Part shown: one piece after another, positions 42,998-51,266 of the stretch | Position numbering within the stretch: position 1 is the stretch's first letter | Layout: each line of letters opens with the position of its first letter | Source of the DNA: an uncultured bacterium | GTDB lineage: Bacteria > Cyanobacteriota > Vampirovibrionia > Gastranaerophilales > Gastranaerophilaceae | NCBI GenBank assembly: GCA_949296355.1 | Contig: CASFPS010000010.1 | Span: 1-64,000, forward strand | DNA: 64,000 nucleotides | Direction of reading: 5' to 3' | The notes under the pieces: model-generated | Told to the model about the DNA's origin: nothing | Databases searched by the model: none | What the model saw: the letters and a program-made list of their open reading frames with translations, nothing else | Made by a program: the position numbers and the translations under genes

Positions 42998-44599
42998 TTA
43001 TGTCTTCTTTTTTGCCTGCTCTTCTTCAAACTTCTTTTCTTTATCGCCTTCATAAAGGAACAGAACAAACGGCAGAATAAATATTACCGCAACTGCATAA
43101 TATCTGAATGTTTCAACATATCCCCATAAAGTTGCCTGCTGCCTTAAAAGATTATGTATTTGTGCCTGTGCCATATAAACAGCGGTTTGCGGATCAACAA
43201 GGGTCGAAAAAGAGCCTGCCATTACCTGAACTCTTTCCGAAAAAACGTGATTTGTGTCGGTCAAAAATTTAATCAACATATGCTGATGCGCCTGAGAAAA
43301 TCTTGTAATCATTGTTGTTGCAATAGATGTACCGATTGCAGCGCCTGTATTTTTGAGAAGATTTTGAACACCCGCTGCATTTGTTTGAGCTTCTTTAGGC
43401 AGGGTTGCGCAGGAAATATTAGACAGAGGAACCATTGCAAGAATCATGCCAAGCCCAAAAACAAAGTTCGGAAATGCAATATCAGCTATAGAAATTGTTG
43501 TATTAATTTCACCTAACATTAAACCTGATATAGCAAGTGTTACAAGCCCTGCAATTACGACCGGACGTATGCCTATTTTAGAGACGCAAATTCCGCATAA
43601 AATTGACGCAAGCAAGCAGCCGGCGCCTCGCGGAACCATTGAAATACCGCTTAAAAAGGCTGTATAACCAAGCAGCGACTGAAGCATTGAAGGCAATATT
43701 GACGCCGAGGACATCATTACGCCCATCAATACAACCTGCCCCAGTGTTCCGATAAGGAAATTGTGGTTTTTTAATATTGATAAATCAATTAAGCCGGTTT
43801 TGCTTTTACTCTTTTTAATTTGAATAAACACAAAAATCAGGAAAGAGATTGTAGATACTGTAAATAGTTTGCAAATCCACGGTGCACCGAACCAGTCTGC
43901 ATCATTACCTTTATCCAGAACTACCTGTAATGTCAAAAGCCAGAGAGCAAGAAAGAAAAATCCGGAAGCGTCCATAGAAACATTCTTTTGCTTTCTTGAA
44001 TACGGCGGCTCTTCAAGATATTTGTGGGTTAAAATAAATGCTATTATACCAAACGGTATGTTTATAAAATAAATAAACGGCCATGACCAGTTTTCAGTAA
44101 TCCAACCGCCGAGTGCCGGTCCCATAATCGGCGCTACAATTACCCCGAGCCCAAATACTGCCATTGCTGCAGGAAGTTTTTCTTTCGGGAATATTTCAAA
44201 AATTACAGCCTGAACAACAGGGAGAATTCCGCCGCCGCCTGCACCTTGCAAAATTCTTGAGAAAAGAATCATTGCCATTGAATTTGAAATTCCGCATAAA
44301 ACTGAGGCTATGGTAAAAATTACTATACTTAGCATAAAGTATTGTTTTCGACCCATCAGTTTGCTAAAGAAATCAACAGTCGGAATTACAACACCGCTTG
44401 CAACAAGATAGCTTGTAATAATCCATGTTGATTCATTATGGCTTATGGAAAAAGTTCCTGCCATATAAGGAAGTGCTACGTTTGAAATAGTTTCGTCCAG
44501 AGCAAACATAAAAATTGAAATCATCAAAGGTATCATTGTTACCCACGGATTTAATTTAAACTTCCACTCTTCTGTAGCAACTGCTGCTTCCTGCCCCAT
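42998..44599 (-). CDS. DHA2-family (EmrB-type) drug:proton antiporter, 533 aa
   Basis: 14-TM major facilitator exporter. Seen: LDETISNVALPYMAG (TM1 D/E motif of EmrB), ESTWIITSYLVASGVVIP, LMGRKQ (motif A), RILQGAGGGGILPV (motif B) and GLGVIVAPIMGPALGGWI (motif C of antiporters). Start ATG 44599 behind AAAGGAAAC; 44653 is the longer frame. The MarR gene ends 78 bp upstream and a palindrome lies in the gap, so MarR control is likely. No EmrA or TolC gene nearby. Confidence 0.93.
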   Translation of the reverse strand: MGQEAAVATEEWKFKLNPWVTMIPLMISIFMFALDETISNVALPYMAGTFSISHNESTWIITSYLVASGVVIPTVDFFSKLMGRKQYFMLSIVIFTIASVLCGISNSMAMILFSRILQGAGGGGILPVVQAVIFEIFPKEKLPAAMAVFGLGVIVAPIMGPALGGWITENWSWPFIYFINIPFGIIAFILTHKYLEEPPYSRKQKNVSMDASGFFFLALWLLTLQVVLDKGNDADWFGAPWICKLFTVSTISFLIFVFIQIKKSKSKTGLIDLSILKNHNFLIGTLGQVVLMGVMMSSASILPSMLQSLLGYTAFLSGISMVPRGAGCLLASILCGICVSKIGIRPVVIAGLVTLAISGLMLGEINTTISIADIAFPNFVFGLGMILAMVPLSNISCATLPKEAQTNAAGVQNLLKNTGAAIGTSIATTMITRFSQAHQHMLIKFLTDTNHVFSERVQVMAGSFSTLVDPQTAVYMAQAQIHNLLRQQATLWGYVETFRYYAVAVIFILPFVLFLYEGDKEKKFEEEQAKKKT

Positions 44600-44617
44600 A
44601 ATATGTTTCCTTTTACC

Positions 44618-44639
44618 ACGTGTAGAAATATCAACACGT
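44618..44639. promoter_or_regulatory. Candidate MarR operator
   Basis: Inverted repeat ACGTGT - 10 bp - ACACGT between the marR stop and the pump's ribosome site. Its size and place fit a MarR dimer site, but it was not matched to a known motif. Confidence 0.4.
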
Positions 44640-44677
44640 AAATTAAACCACACAAAATATTAATTTGCAATAGTTCA

Positions 44678-45130
44678 TTAGTTGAATTTTATGTTGAATT
44701 TCTTTAGCGCGTCTTCCCTGATAGCCCTTAAACCTTCTATTGCCTTCTGGATATTAAAATCTAAATCAGAATTTGTTTTTTGAATATAATCATCCAGAAT
44801 TTTACTTATTTGATTGTATACCTCCAGCCCCTTTTGTGTAATTTTGCTCTCCATAATAATTTTAGAGCCTTGATTAGCCGGCGCCCGTTCAATAAGCCCC
44901 TTTTGTTCAAGTGATTTCAGAAACTTGCCTGTATGCGCCCTTCCCTTCATTATCAGTTTTGCAAGTTCTATCTGAATAATTCCCGGATACATATATAAAC
45001 AATCAAGAATTATAAACTCTTCCTGAGACACGGGAAAATTGTTCTGCTCAAAAAAGCATTTTGCTGCTTCGTGCAAAACTCTTGATGTTAATTCTAATTC
45101 ATAAGGCAGAGATTTTGTATAATGTTCCAA
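44678..45130 (-). CDS. MarR-family transcriptional regulator, 150 aa
   Basis: Winged-helix dimer, probable repressor of the DHA2 pump just downstream. wHTH around residues 35-100: PVSQEEFIILDCLYMYPG, IQIELAKLIMKGRAHTGKFLKSLEQKGLIER, then wing and SKITQKGLEVYNQI. The start is TTG at 45130, seven bases after AAAGGA. Ligand unknown. Confidence 0.92.
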   Translation of the reverse strand: MEHYTKSLPYELELTSRVLHEAAKCFFEQNNFPVSQEEFIILDCLYMYPGIIQIELAKLIMKGRAHTGKFLKSLEQKGLIERAPANQGSKIIMESKITQKGLEVYNQISKILDDYIQKTNSDLDFNIQKAIEGLRAIREDALKKFNIKFN

Positions 45131-45792
45131 ACTTTTTTCCTTTATCTTTTATTAATTTTATTGTCGGGCTTCAACCCGACCTATATTTATATCTGGTGAA
45201 TAGTGAGGAGTGAGGAGTGAATAGAATTTTTTTATAAGTAGTCGTAGGGTGGGAAAAGCGTGAGCGTTCCCACCGAAGATTATTGCCAGGTTTTACCCAA
45301 CCTGCATTTCTTGTCAAGTAGGATTGCGGAGCAAGCTCCACACTACTAACAGCCGGTCATTGCAAGACCCATTAGGGTCGTGGCAATCCATTAGTTTTTG
45401 TTGGGTTAGTAAACCCAACCTACATTTTCATATTTCTATAAGTAAACCGGTTGTTTTTTATATATTCTATTCAATTGTCAAATTTGTTCTGGATTGCTTC
45501 GGGTTGTTTTGGCTGTTCCCTCGCAATGACGCTAAGCTTGTTGACTTACTTCGTACCTGAATCATTTACCCCCGCAATGACGCCAGACTTGTAGTTTCAC
45601 TTACCAACCCAAATACATTTACCCCTGCTGTCATTCAGAGGGCGTGAGCCCGAAGAATCTCTATGAAGTTTTTGTCAGGTAAAACCTGACTTACTGTTCC
45701 GGTGGGAACGCTCACGCTTTTCCCACCCTACACCTGCTATTTCTATATTCTCAGTCACTCAGTCACTTAATCACTCAGTCACTAATGCTCCA
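45131..45792. repeat. Repeat island between marR and pdxJ
   Basis: 662 bp without a gene. In order: REP-like hairpin 45163-45180; heptamer stutter 45196-45222; GTAG + GGTGGGAA hairpin 45244-45274; GCGGAGCAAGCTCC hairpin with CTAC 45325-45347; REP hairpin 45400-45423; GCAATGACG modules 45490-45620; GGGCGTGAGCCC unit about 45638-45650; REP hairpin 45674-45690; GGTGGGAA hairpin 45701-45731; and an 8-bp stutter (CTCAGTCA type) 45748-45783. Confidence 0.85.
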
Positions 45793-46512
45793 TTACCCCT
45801 GCCCCTCACAGAGCGCTTTCATTTCCTTTATTGCCTGTTCTAACCCGACAAAAATCGAACGAGCAATAATTGAATGCCCGATATTTAATTCTACAAGATT
45901 CGGAATTTCATGCATTCTGCCTACATTCTGATAATTCAACCCGTGTCCAGCATTGACTTTTAAGCCAAAATTTTGAGCAAAGATTGCAGCTCCTTTCAAG
46001 TCCTCAAAAGCTTTTTCTTCTTCTGCTGTTCCAAAAGCTTCCGAGTATCTTCCGGTATGAAGTTCTATAAAAGGGGCGCCGGTTTTTGATACTGCTGAAA
46101 TCTGATCAATATCAGGATCAATGAAAAAACTTACTTCAATATTTTTTTCAATAAGCGGCTTTACAAACTCTATTGCCCTGTTTAATTGTCCTGCAACATC
46201 CAGCCCGCCTTCCGTTGTAAGCTCCTGTCTTTTTTCCGGTACAATGCAGACAGCATGCGGTCTGAGGCGGAGCGCAATCTCCTGCATTTCATCTGTCATT
46301 GCCATTTCCAGATTCAGGCGGACTCTTGGAAGCATTCTGATCGCCTCAACATCAGCGTCTTTAATATGGCGCCTGTCCTCTCTTAAATGAGTGGTAATTG
46401 ATTCGACCTTACAGTCCTTGCAAATTCTTGCTGCAGCCAGAACATCCGGCTCATTTCCGCCCCTTGCGTTTCTGAGTGTTGCAACATGATCTATATTTAC
46501 ACCTAATAACAT
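45793..46512 (-). CDS. pdxJ: Pyridoxine 5'-phosphate synthase, 239 aa
   Basis: Last step of DXP-dependent vitamin B6 synthesis. GVNIDHVATLRNARGG at the N-terminus, ITTHLREDRRHI, VCIVPEKRQELTTEGGLDV, FIDPD and NAGHGLNYQNV are diagnostic of the barrel. AAGGAG seven bases before the ATG. It starts directly after murT on the same strand, one base from its stop, so the two are co-transcribed. Confidence 0.96.
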   Translation of the reverse strand: MLLGVNIDHVATLRNARGGNEPDVLAAARICKDCKVESITTHLREDRRHIKDADVEAIRMLPRVRLNLEMAMTDEMQEIALRLRPHAVCIVPEKRQELTTEGGLDVAGQLNRAIEFVKPLIEKNIEVSFFIDPDIDQISAVSKTGAPFIELHTGRYSEAFGTAEEEKAFEDLKGAAIFAQNFGLKVNAGHGLNYQNVGRMHEIPNLVELNIGHSIIARSIFVGLEQAIKEMKALCEGQG

Positions 46513-46513
46513 T

Positions 46514-47833
46514 TTATTTGCTCCTTAATTCTTTGATTTTATTAATCTTCAATAATGCAGTATAAGTAGGCAGAATTGTAATTTCATTATCCGCCGAGTG
46601 GGAAATATATTCAACCGCTTTTTTAATTTCCGGAATAATTTTAATCTGACATTCCGGAATACCTGCGTATTTGAGCCTCAAAGCCATATCATTTGCCCTG
46701 ATTCCCGATACAACAATTTCATGTTCATTTTTTGACAGTGTTTCAAATTCCGCATCCCAAAGCCATGAAACATCGCGTCCGTCAGCATAGTTGTCATTAA
46801 TTATAATTAACAGATTAGAATCTTTGCTGACGGTTTTTAATACTTCGTTTGCGCCGATTGGATTTTTTATAAGCTGAATAAGAGTCCTTTTGCCGTTCAA
46901 ATACTTAACCTCGCTTCTTCCGAAAGCGACTTTAAATGAACTCAAATGCTTTTCAATATCTTCAATTCCCAATTCAAGACAGAGCGCTATAGCCGCAAGA
47001 GCGTTATATGCATTATAAAGTCCGACAAGAGGAATTTCATAAGTCTTATCAGTCACCGAAGGGCAGGCTATATTTAATATTGAATAATCTTTATACAAAG
47101 TAACATCCGCCTTGTACTTAGGCTCAGGTCTTCTGTATCCGCACTCGCAGTAATAATGTCCCTGCTGGGCAAAAAATTTCTTTTCGTATTTTAAAGCCTT
47201 TCCGCAAGGGCAATTGAAGGTTTCTTCTGTAGAAGATTTAGACTTTAAACTTTCATCCGCATAGTAAACATTTTCTATTCCGTAAAAAATCTTATTTTTG
47301 CCCTCAAAAGAAGCTACAAGCGGATCATCCGCATTCAATAAAAGTTTTATATCCGGTTTCTTATTAATACCGTCCTGTATTAAACGTTTTGTTGTCGCAA
47401 GTTCTCCGTACCTGTCAAGCTGGTCACGAAAAAGGTTTGTCACAACAAGATAATCCGCATCGAATTGGTCGTAAATCTTTGATAAATAAGCTTCATCAGA
47501 TTCTATTACAGAATAATCCGTTTTGACAAAAGGATTTAAGGAAACCGAGAGAGCGTTAACTACACCTGTAAGCATATTTGCACCCATTGCGTTATTGATA
47601 ACAGAAGCTCCGCTTTTTTTGATTAAGTGCGTTATAAGTCCGGAGGTGGTGGTTTTACCGTTAGTTCCGGTTACATTAATTTTTGTTTTTATATATTTAT
47701 TGCATTTTTCAAGAAAATCCGGCGAGATTTTCAGCACAATCCGCCCGATAATCGAGGTTCCGGAAGAAAGTTTTGTTATATGTAAAAAACAACTTATGGT
47801 TTTTGCAAGTATTAGCGAAAAATAAAATTTCAT
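46514..47833 (-). CDS. murT: MurT-like Mur ligase (lipid II isoglutaminyl synthase subunit), 439 aa
   Basis: ATP-binding subunit of the MurT-GatD complex that amidates D-Glu of peptidoglycan. Mur-ligase P-loop VTGTNGKTTTSG, LNADDPLVASF, a four-Cys zinc ribbon (CPCGKALKYE..YYCECGYR) typical of MurT, and a C-terminal DUF1727 domain with INDNYADGRDVSWLWDAEFE. Start ATG 47833 behind AGGAGAGGT. The glutaminase partner gatD, normally adjacent, is missing and pdxJ follows instead. MurT-GatD is best known from Gram-positives. Confidence 0.88.
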   Translation of the reverse strand: MKFYFSLILAKTISCFLHITKLSSGTSIIGRIVLKISPDFLEKCNKYIKTKINVTGTNGKTTTSGLITHLIKKSGASVINNAMGANMLTGVVNALSVSLNPFVKTDYSVIESDEAYLSKIYDQFDADYLVVTNLFRDQLDRYGELATTKRLIQDGINKKPDIKLLLNADDPLVASFEGKNKIFYGIENVYYADESLKSKSSTEETFNCPCGKALKYEKKFFAQQGHYYCECGYRRPEPKYKADVTLYKDYSILNIACPSVTDKTYEIPLVGLYNAYNALAAIALCLELGIEDIEKHLSSFKVAFGRSEVKYLNGKRTLIQLIKNPIGANEVLKTVSKDSNLLIIINDNYADGRDVSWLWDAEFETLSKNEHEIVVSGIRANDMALRLKYAGIPECQIKIIPEIKKAVEYISHSADNEITILPTYTALLKINKIKELRSK

Positions 47834-47940
47834 ACCTCTCCTTTTTGTCTTCCTATAACAATTATAAAATAGAATCATATAATAATACAAATTGTTAAAA
47901 ATAGCTTTTAATAAGTTTTTGTCAGACTGATTTTCACATA

Positions 47941-48025
47941 TCTTCATTTTTTCTTTTTTAAAAAACAAAGAAGAAAAAACGAAGCAAAAAAGAAGAAATA
48001 TTGTTGTTTTGTATGCTCATAAGAG
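47941..48025 (-). repeat. Truncated copy of the triplex-potential element
   Basis: Read on the minus strand it has TTTCTTCTTTTTTGC, then a pyrimidine arm and an imperfect purine arm, as in the full copies at 55660-55851 and 56597-56788. It is cut off after the ATGCTC hairpin, where a REP element begins. Two changes weaken its stem. Confidence 0.75.
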
Positions 48026-48300
48026 TCGGTGTAGGGTGGAAAAAGCGTCAGCGTTCCCACCCTACACCGACTTGTAGTCTCACCTGACAACCCAAATACA
48101 TTTACCCCTGCCGTCATTCAGAGGGCGTCAGCCCGAAGAATCTCTAAAAATTTTTTTGTCAGGTAAACCTGACCTACATTTCTCAGTCACTTAGTCACTT
48201 AATCACTCAGTCACCCCTAAAAAACATTTACCCCCTCAGGAGTATTTCTTTTTAGAAAATTATAGAATATAATCATATAATATTAGAAATCGGAAAAAGG
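48026..48300. repeat. Repeat island and upstream region of the YtxH-linked genes
   Basis: A perfect outer palindrome TCGGTGTAGGGTGG / CCACCCTACACCGA at 48026-48070 encloses the GCGTCAGCG core. Then GCAATGACG-family tail, GGGCGTCAGCCC hairpin (about 48124-48135), REP hairpin 48158-48177, and an 8-bp stutter (48182-48213). Near 48268-48290 AT-rich sequence with TATAAT may be the promoter of the next gene. Confidence 0.75.
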
Positions 48301-48702
48301 TTGCGGAAAGTTTCCGCGAAAAACAGAAAAATGATTTTCACAATATTTACAGCTATAGTCTTTATTGCAGAGTTAATAATCGGATACACAATAATATCCG
48401 GTCTTATTAAGCTGGATATGAGAATCCTTGCGGCGAATGAATTTCTTGTTGAAGCAAATCCGAAAATAAAGAAAGTTGCAGAGCTTGTAAAAGCCATTTC
48501 TGAACAGATTGCAGAACTTACTCCTGTTTATGTGGAAAAATTTAGAGAACTTAGAAATAAAATAATGCTTGCAAAACTCGAAGGTCTTATAGCATTAATT
48601 TTATTTTGGAGTATTAATATTAAGGTAATAAAGAAAATCAGAAAAACAAAGGTGTTTAAATTAGCCGCCAGGGGTTTATCCCTCCTCAGTAGTGTGGTAT
48701 AA
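48301..48702 (+). CDS. Small membrane protein, 133 aa
   Basis: Unrecognised. A hydrophobic segment near residues 11-33 (MIFTIFTAIVFIAELIIGYTII), a helical amphipathic middle (40-88) and a second short hydrophobic stretch (about 93-108). The start is either TTG 48301, which has GGAAAAAGG just upstream, or ATG 48331 without a site. It precedes two YtxH genes and a DUF948 gene with short gaps and shares their style, so an envelope role is likely but unproven. Confidence 0.6.
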   Translation: MRKVSAKNRKMIFTIFTAIVFIAELIIGYTIISGLIKLDMRILAANEFLVEANPKIKKVAELVKAISEQIAELTPVYVEKFRELRNKIMLAKLEGLIALILFWSINIKVIKKIRKTKVFKLAARGLSLLSSVV

Positions 48703-48737
48703 TAAACAAGCGGATATAAAGAGAAAAGAGGTATATT

Positions 48738-49052
48738 ATGAGCAAAGATAAATCTTCATTCGGGTTTGGAATGGGGCTTTTAGCCGGAGTCGTAGGCGGA
48801 CTTATTGCCGGTGTTCTATATGCGCCGCGCCCTGGGGCTGAAATGAGAGCTAAGGTTAAAGAAACCGTATATGATTTAGCCGAAAAACATTCTCCTGCCG
48901 TAAATGAAGCAAAAAAACAGGCAATAGAATCAATAGACCTTTTAAGATATAAGCTTGAAAGGCAATATAAAAAGTTTTCGAACATGTTAAAATCAAAAAA
49001 AATGAGAAAAGCAAAAGAGCTTGAAGACGTATCAGACTACGACTTCAACTAA
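48738..49052 (+). CDS. YtxH-domain protein, 104 aa
   Basis: Short protein with an N-terminal glycine-zipper membrane segment (FGMGLLAGVVGGLIAGVLYAPRPG) followed by an amphipathic, charged helix, the standard YtxH layout. The family is linked to general-stress genes in Firmicutes; molecular role unknown. AGAGG precedes the ATG. Second copy at 49503. Confidence 0.85.
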   Translation: MSKDKSSFGFGMGLLAGVVGGLIAGVLYAPRPGAEMRAKVKETVYDLAEKHSPAVNEAKKQAIESIDLLRYKLERQYKKFSNMLKSKKMRKAKELEDVSDYDFN

Positions 49053-49071
49053 ACAGTGTAGAGGAAAATAA

Positions 49072-49440
49072 ATGGAAACAGCACAATTATATCATAGTTT
49101 AACTTTTCTGGCTTACGCAACCGGTGTTATTGTTATTTTAGCCGGCGGCATGCTTGTAAAAGTTTTGTTTGACCTGTCCAAACTTACCAGAAATGTGAAT
49201 GAAACCGCTGAAATCGTGAAAGAGGAACTAACCCCGACACTCAAGAACATCAACAAATCTGTTGAAATCGTAAGCGGAATCATTATTAAAACAGACGAAG
49301 GGGTAAATAAAGTAAAAGATTTTATCAAAAAAACTCCTCTCAACCTTCTGTGTAAACTATCTTCCGCAACGGGAACCGTTGCAAAAGGTTTTATGAGCGG
49401 GCTTGGAACTGCGTTTAAGTTTTTTGCCAAAAAGAAGTAA
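49072..49440 (+). CDS. DUF948-like (YtxG-type) membrane protein, 122 aa
   Basis: N-terminal membrane helix (about 12-35) and a long helical region containing LTRNVNETAEIVKEELTPTLKNINKSVEIV, the repetitive pattern of DUF948. It lies between two YtxH genes, the same partnership as ytxG-ytxH in Bacillus. GAGG before the ATG. Probably membrane-associated, function unknown. Confidence 0.8.
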   Translation: METAQLYHSLTFLAYATGVIVILAGGMLVKVLFDLSKLTRNVNETAEIVKEELTPTLKNINKSVEIVSGIIIKTDEGVNKVKDFIKKTPLNLLCKLSSATGTVAKGFMSGLGTAFKFFAKKK

Positions 49441-49502
49441 ACCGGATAGTCAATACAAAAAATAAAAGAAAAAGTTAAACTACAAAAGAAGGAGAAAATA
49501 AT

Positions 49503-49772
49503 ATGTCAGTAATGAAATTTTTAGCAGGCTTTGCAGTAGGCGCCGCTATAGGCGCAGTAGCAGGAGTACTTCTTGCTCCGAAATCAGGTGCGGAAACCAG
49601 AGAAATGATTGGTGAAATGGCATCTGATGTTGCAAAAAAGACAGACGAAACAGTAAAAGATCTTCAAAGAAGAGCAGATAACATTGTTTCAGATGTGCAG
49701 GAAAAAAGTGAAGAAATCATGGGAAAAATTCAGGACATGCTGAATAAGCAAAAAGAAGGCTTGGAAAACTAA
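49503..49772 (+). CDS. YtxH-domain protein, 89 aa
   Basis: Glycine-zipper membrane segment (FAVGAAIGAVAGVLLAPKSG) then a coiled helix rich in Lys/Glu/Asp. Very close in layout to the protein at 48738; probably a local duplication. AAGGAG upstream of the ATG. Last gene of the set, followed by a terminator. Confidence 0.87.
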   Translation: MSVMKFLAGFAVGAAIGAVAGVLLAPKSGAETREMIGEMASDVAKKTDETVKDLQRRADNIVSDVQEKSEEIMGKIQDMLNKQKEGLEN

Positions 49773-49794
49773 AAATAAGCCGTGAAATATTTTT

Positions 49795-49827
49795 AAAAGG
49801 AGCGCTCTAAACTAGCGCTCCTTTTAT
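49795..49827 (+). terminator. Rho-independent terminator after the YtxH set
   Basis: AAAAGGAGCGC pairs with GCGCTCCTTTT around a 9-nt loop; TTTT ends the 3' arm. Confidence 0.9.
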
Positions 49828-49845
49828 ATTAACACATTATATTAT

Positions 49846-50219
49846 CACCCTTCCTAACCGACTTGGTTGACGGCGTTAAATGAATCTCCGGGAAAGGAAT
49901 ACGCCCGGCTTGGCGCTCGCCCTCCCTATATGAGGGAGGGCGGGGTGGGTGATAAATTTTTGAATTCATAATCCGATAAATTATTTTTGTTTAATAAGAA
50001 CCCTTCCTAATCTTCCCTCAAGGGGAAGGAATGCGCCCAACTTGGCGCTCTCCCTCCATATGCAAGGGAGGGCGGGGTGGGCGATAAGGTTTTAAATCCA
50101 CAATACGCAAAATTATTTTTGTTTAATAAGCACCCTTCCTAACCTTCCCTCAAAGGAAGGAACACGCCCAACTTGGCGTTCTCCCTCCCTATATGAGGGA
50201 GGGTTGGGGTGGGTGATAA
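49846..50219. repeat. Family A repeat array, units 1-3
   Basis: Units at 49846-49954, 49999-50087 and 50131-50219, each running from CACCCTTCCTAA through CTTCCCTC..GGAAGG, ACTTGGCG and CTCCCTCCCTATATGAGGGAG to GGGTGGGTGATAA. Spacers of about 44 bp are themselves similar (TTAAATCCACAATACGCAAAATTATTTTT type). Unit 3 ends at the base before the DUF559 stop codon. Confidence 0.9.
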
Positions 50220-50564
50220 CTAGTTTATCCCAAATTCTTTTAACAAAATTTGATACACACCTTCAATATTATTGTCAATTTCATTATTCCAAAATCGTAT
50301 AACTTTAAATCCTCTTGAACTTAGAAACAAACTTCTTTTTTTGTCATATTCAATCCCTTCTGGCTCATTATGCTGTCCGCCGTCTATTTCAATTATTATT
50401 TTCTTTTCCCTGCAAACAAAATCTACAATATAAGGCTCTATTGGATATTGTCTTAAAAACTTATAACCATAGAATTGTTTATTTCTAATAATATTCCAAA
50501 GTTTACGTTCCTGTTCTGTCAAGTTTTTTCTTAAATATCGAGCTTTTGTTTGTAAATCATCCAT
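50220..50564 (-). CDS. DUF559 endonuclease-like protein (Vsr/PD-(D/E)XK fold), 114 aa
   Basis: Small nuclease-fold protein. Family signature: ARYLRKNLTEQERKLW, FLRQYPIEPYIVDFVCREKKIIIEIDGGQH (D..ExD/E..Q catalytic pattern), then FLSSRGFKVIRFWNNEI. Activity of DUF559 proteins is not well established. The gene occupies the place of one spacer in an array of six palindromic repeats: its stop abuts unit 3 and its ATG is 21 bp from unit 4. A TGATAAAAT extended -10 six bases before the ATG and no ribosome site suggest its own leaderless promoter. Confidence 0.88.
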   Translation of the reverse strand: MDDLQTKARYLRKNLTEQERKLWNIIRNKQFYGYKFLRQYPIEPYIVDFVCREKKIIIEIDGGQHNEPEGIEYDKKRSLFLSSRGFKVIRFWNNEIDNNIEGVYQILLKEFGIN

Positions 50565-50570
50565 AAAGAA

Positions 50571-50579
50571 ATTTTATCA
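50571..50579 (-). promoter_or_regulatory. Extended -10 box of the DUF559 gene (leaderless)
   Basis: Minus-strand TGATAAAAT, six bases before the ATG, identical to the box of nanE at 60409-60417. Confidence 0.6.
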
Positions 50580-50585
50580 CAAAAG

Positions 50586-50933
50586 CACCCATCCTAACCT
50601 TCCCTCAAAGGGAAGGAACGCGCCCAACTTGGCGCTTCCCCTCCCTATATGAGGGAGGGAGGGGTGGGTGATGAGGTTTTAAATCCACAATCCGCAAAAT
50701 TATTTTTACCTAATATGCACCCTTCCTAGCCTTCCCTCAAAGGGAAGGAATGCGCCCGACTTGGCGCTCTCCCTCCCTATATGAGGGAGGGCGGGGTGAT
50801 AAGGTTTTAAATCCACAATCCGCAAAATTATTTTTACCTAATATGCACCCTTCCTAACCTTCCCTCAAGGGAAGGAATACGCCCAACTTGGCGCTTCCCC
50901 TCCCTATGCGAGGGAGGGTGGGGTGGGTGATAA
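50586..50933. repeat. Family A repeat array, units 4-6
   Basis: Units at 50586-50673, 50718-50802 and 50846-50933, separated by near-identical 44-bp spacers (AAATCCACAATCCGCAAAAT core). Same unit structure as units 1-3. The period is about 130 bp. Confidence 0.9.
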
Positions 50934-50955
50934 CTTATATTAACCACTTTTTAGT

Positions 50956-50984
50956 TTGACTTACAAAGATGTTTATATTATTAT
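50956..50984 (+). promoter_or_regulatory. Promoter of tRNA-Leu
   Basis: TTGACT at 50956-50961, 17-bp spacer, TATTAT at 50979-50984, about 28 bp before the tRNA. Confidence 0.65.
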
Positions 50985-51011
50985 TGGTTTGTTGAAAATT
51001 AAAAACAATAA

Positions 51012-51098
51012 GCCCTTGTGGCGGAATCGGTAGACGCGTTGGACTTAAAATCCAATCGGGGTTCTCCCTCGGTGCCAGTTCAAGTCTGGCCAAGGGCA
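51012..51098 (+). tRNA. tRNA-Leu (anticodon TAA)
   Basis: 87-nt class II tRNA. Acceptor arm GCCCTTG / CAAGGGC with discriminator A, D-arm with TAGACGC, anticodon stem TTGGA..TCCAA with loop CTTAAAA (anticodon TAA, reads UUA), long variable arm (CGGGGTTCTCCCTCG) and T-arm with GTTCAAGTC. The 3' CCA is not encoded. Confidence 0.97.
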
Positions 51099-51103
51099 AT
51101 TTT

Positions 51104-51136
51104 AAAAGACTTACATACAGGTAAGTCTTTTTTTTA
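51104..51136 (+). terminator. Terminator after tRNA-Leu
   Basis: AAAAGACTTAC pairs with GTAAGTCTTTT, followed by more T. Confidence 0.9.
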
Positions 51137-51266
51137 TGGTTTTGTTGCTCGAACCTGCCGTATTTTATTTGCAGAATAGCAAGTTTTTTTATTCATTTAT
51201 AGACTATTTTTTCAATTTTTGATATTATTAAAGGGTGATATTATAATTTCACGCAAGGAGAGAAGT

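Noticed and set aside
49846-50933. CRISPR array
   Set aside because: Repeat units are ~88 bp, the ~44-bp spacers are nearly identical to one another, and no cas gene is present. It is a tandem repeat array.
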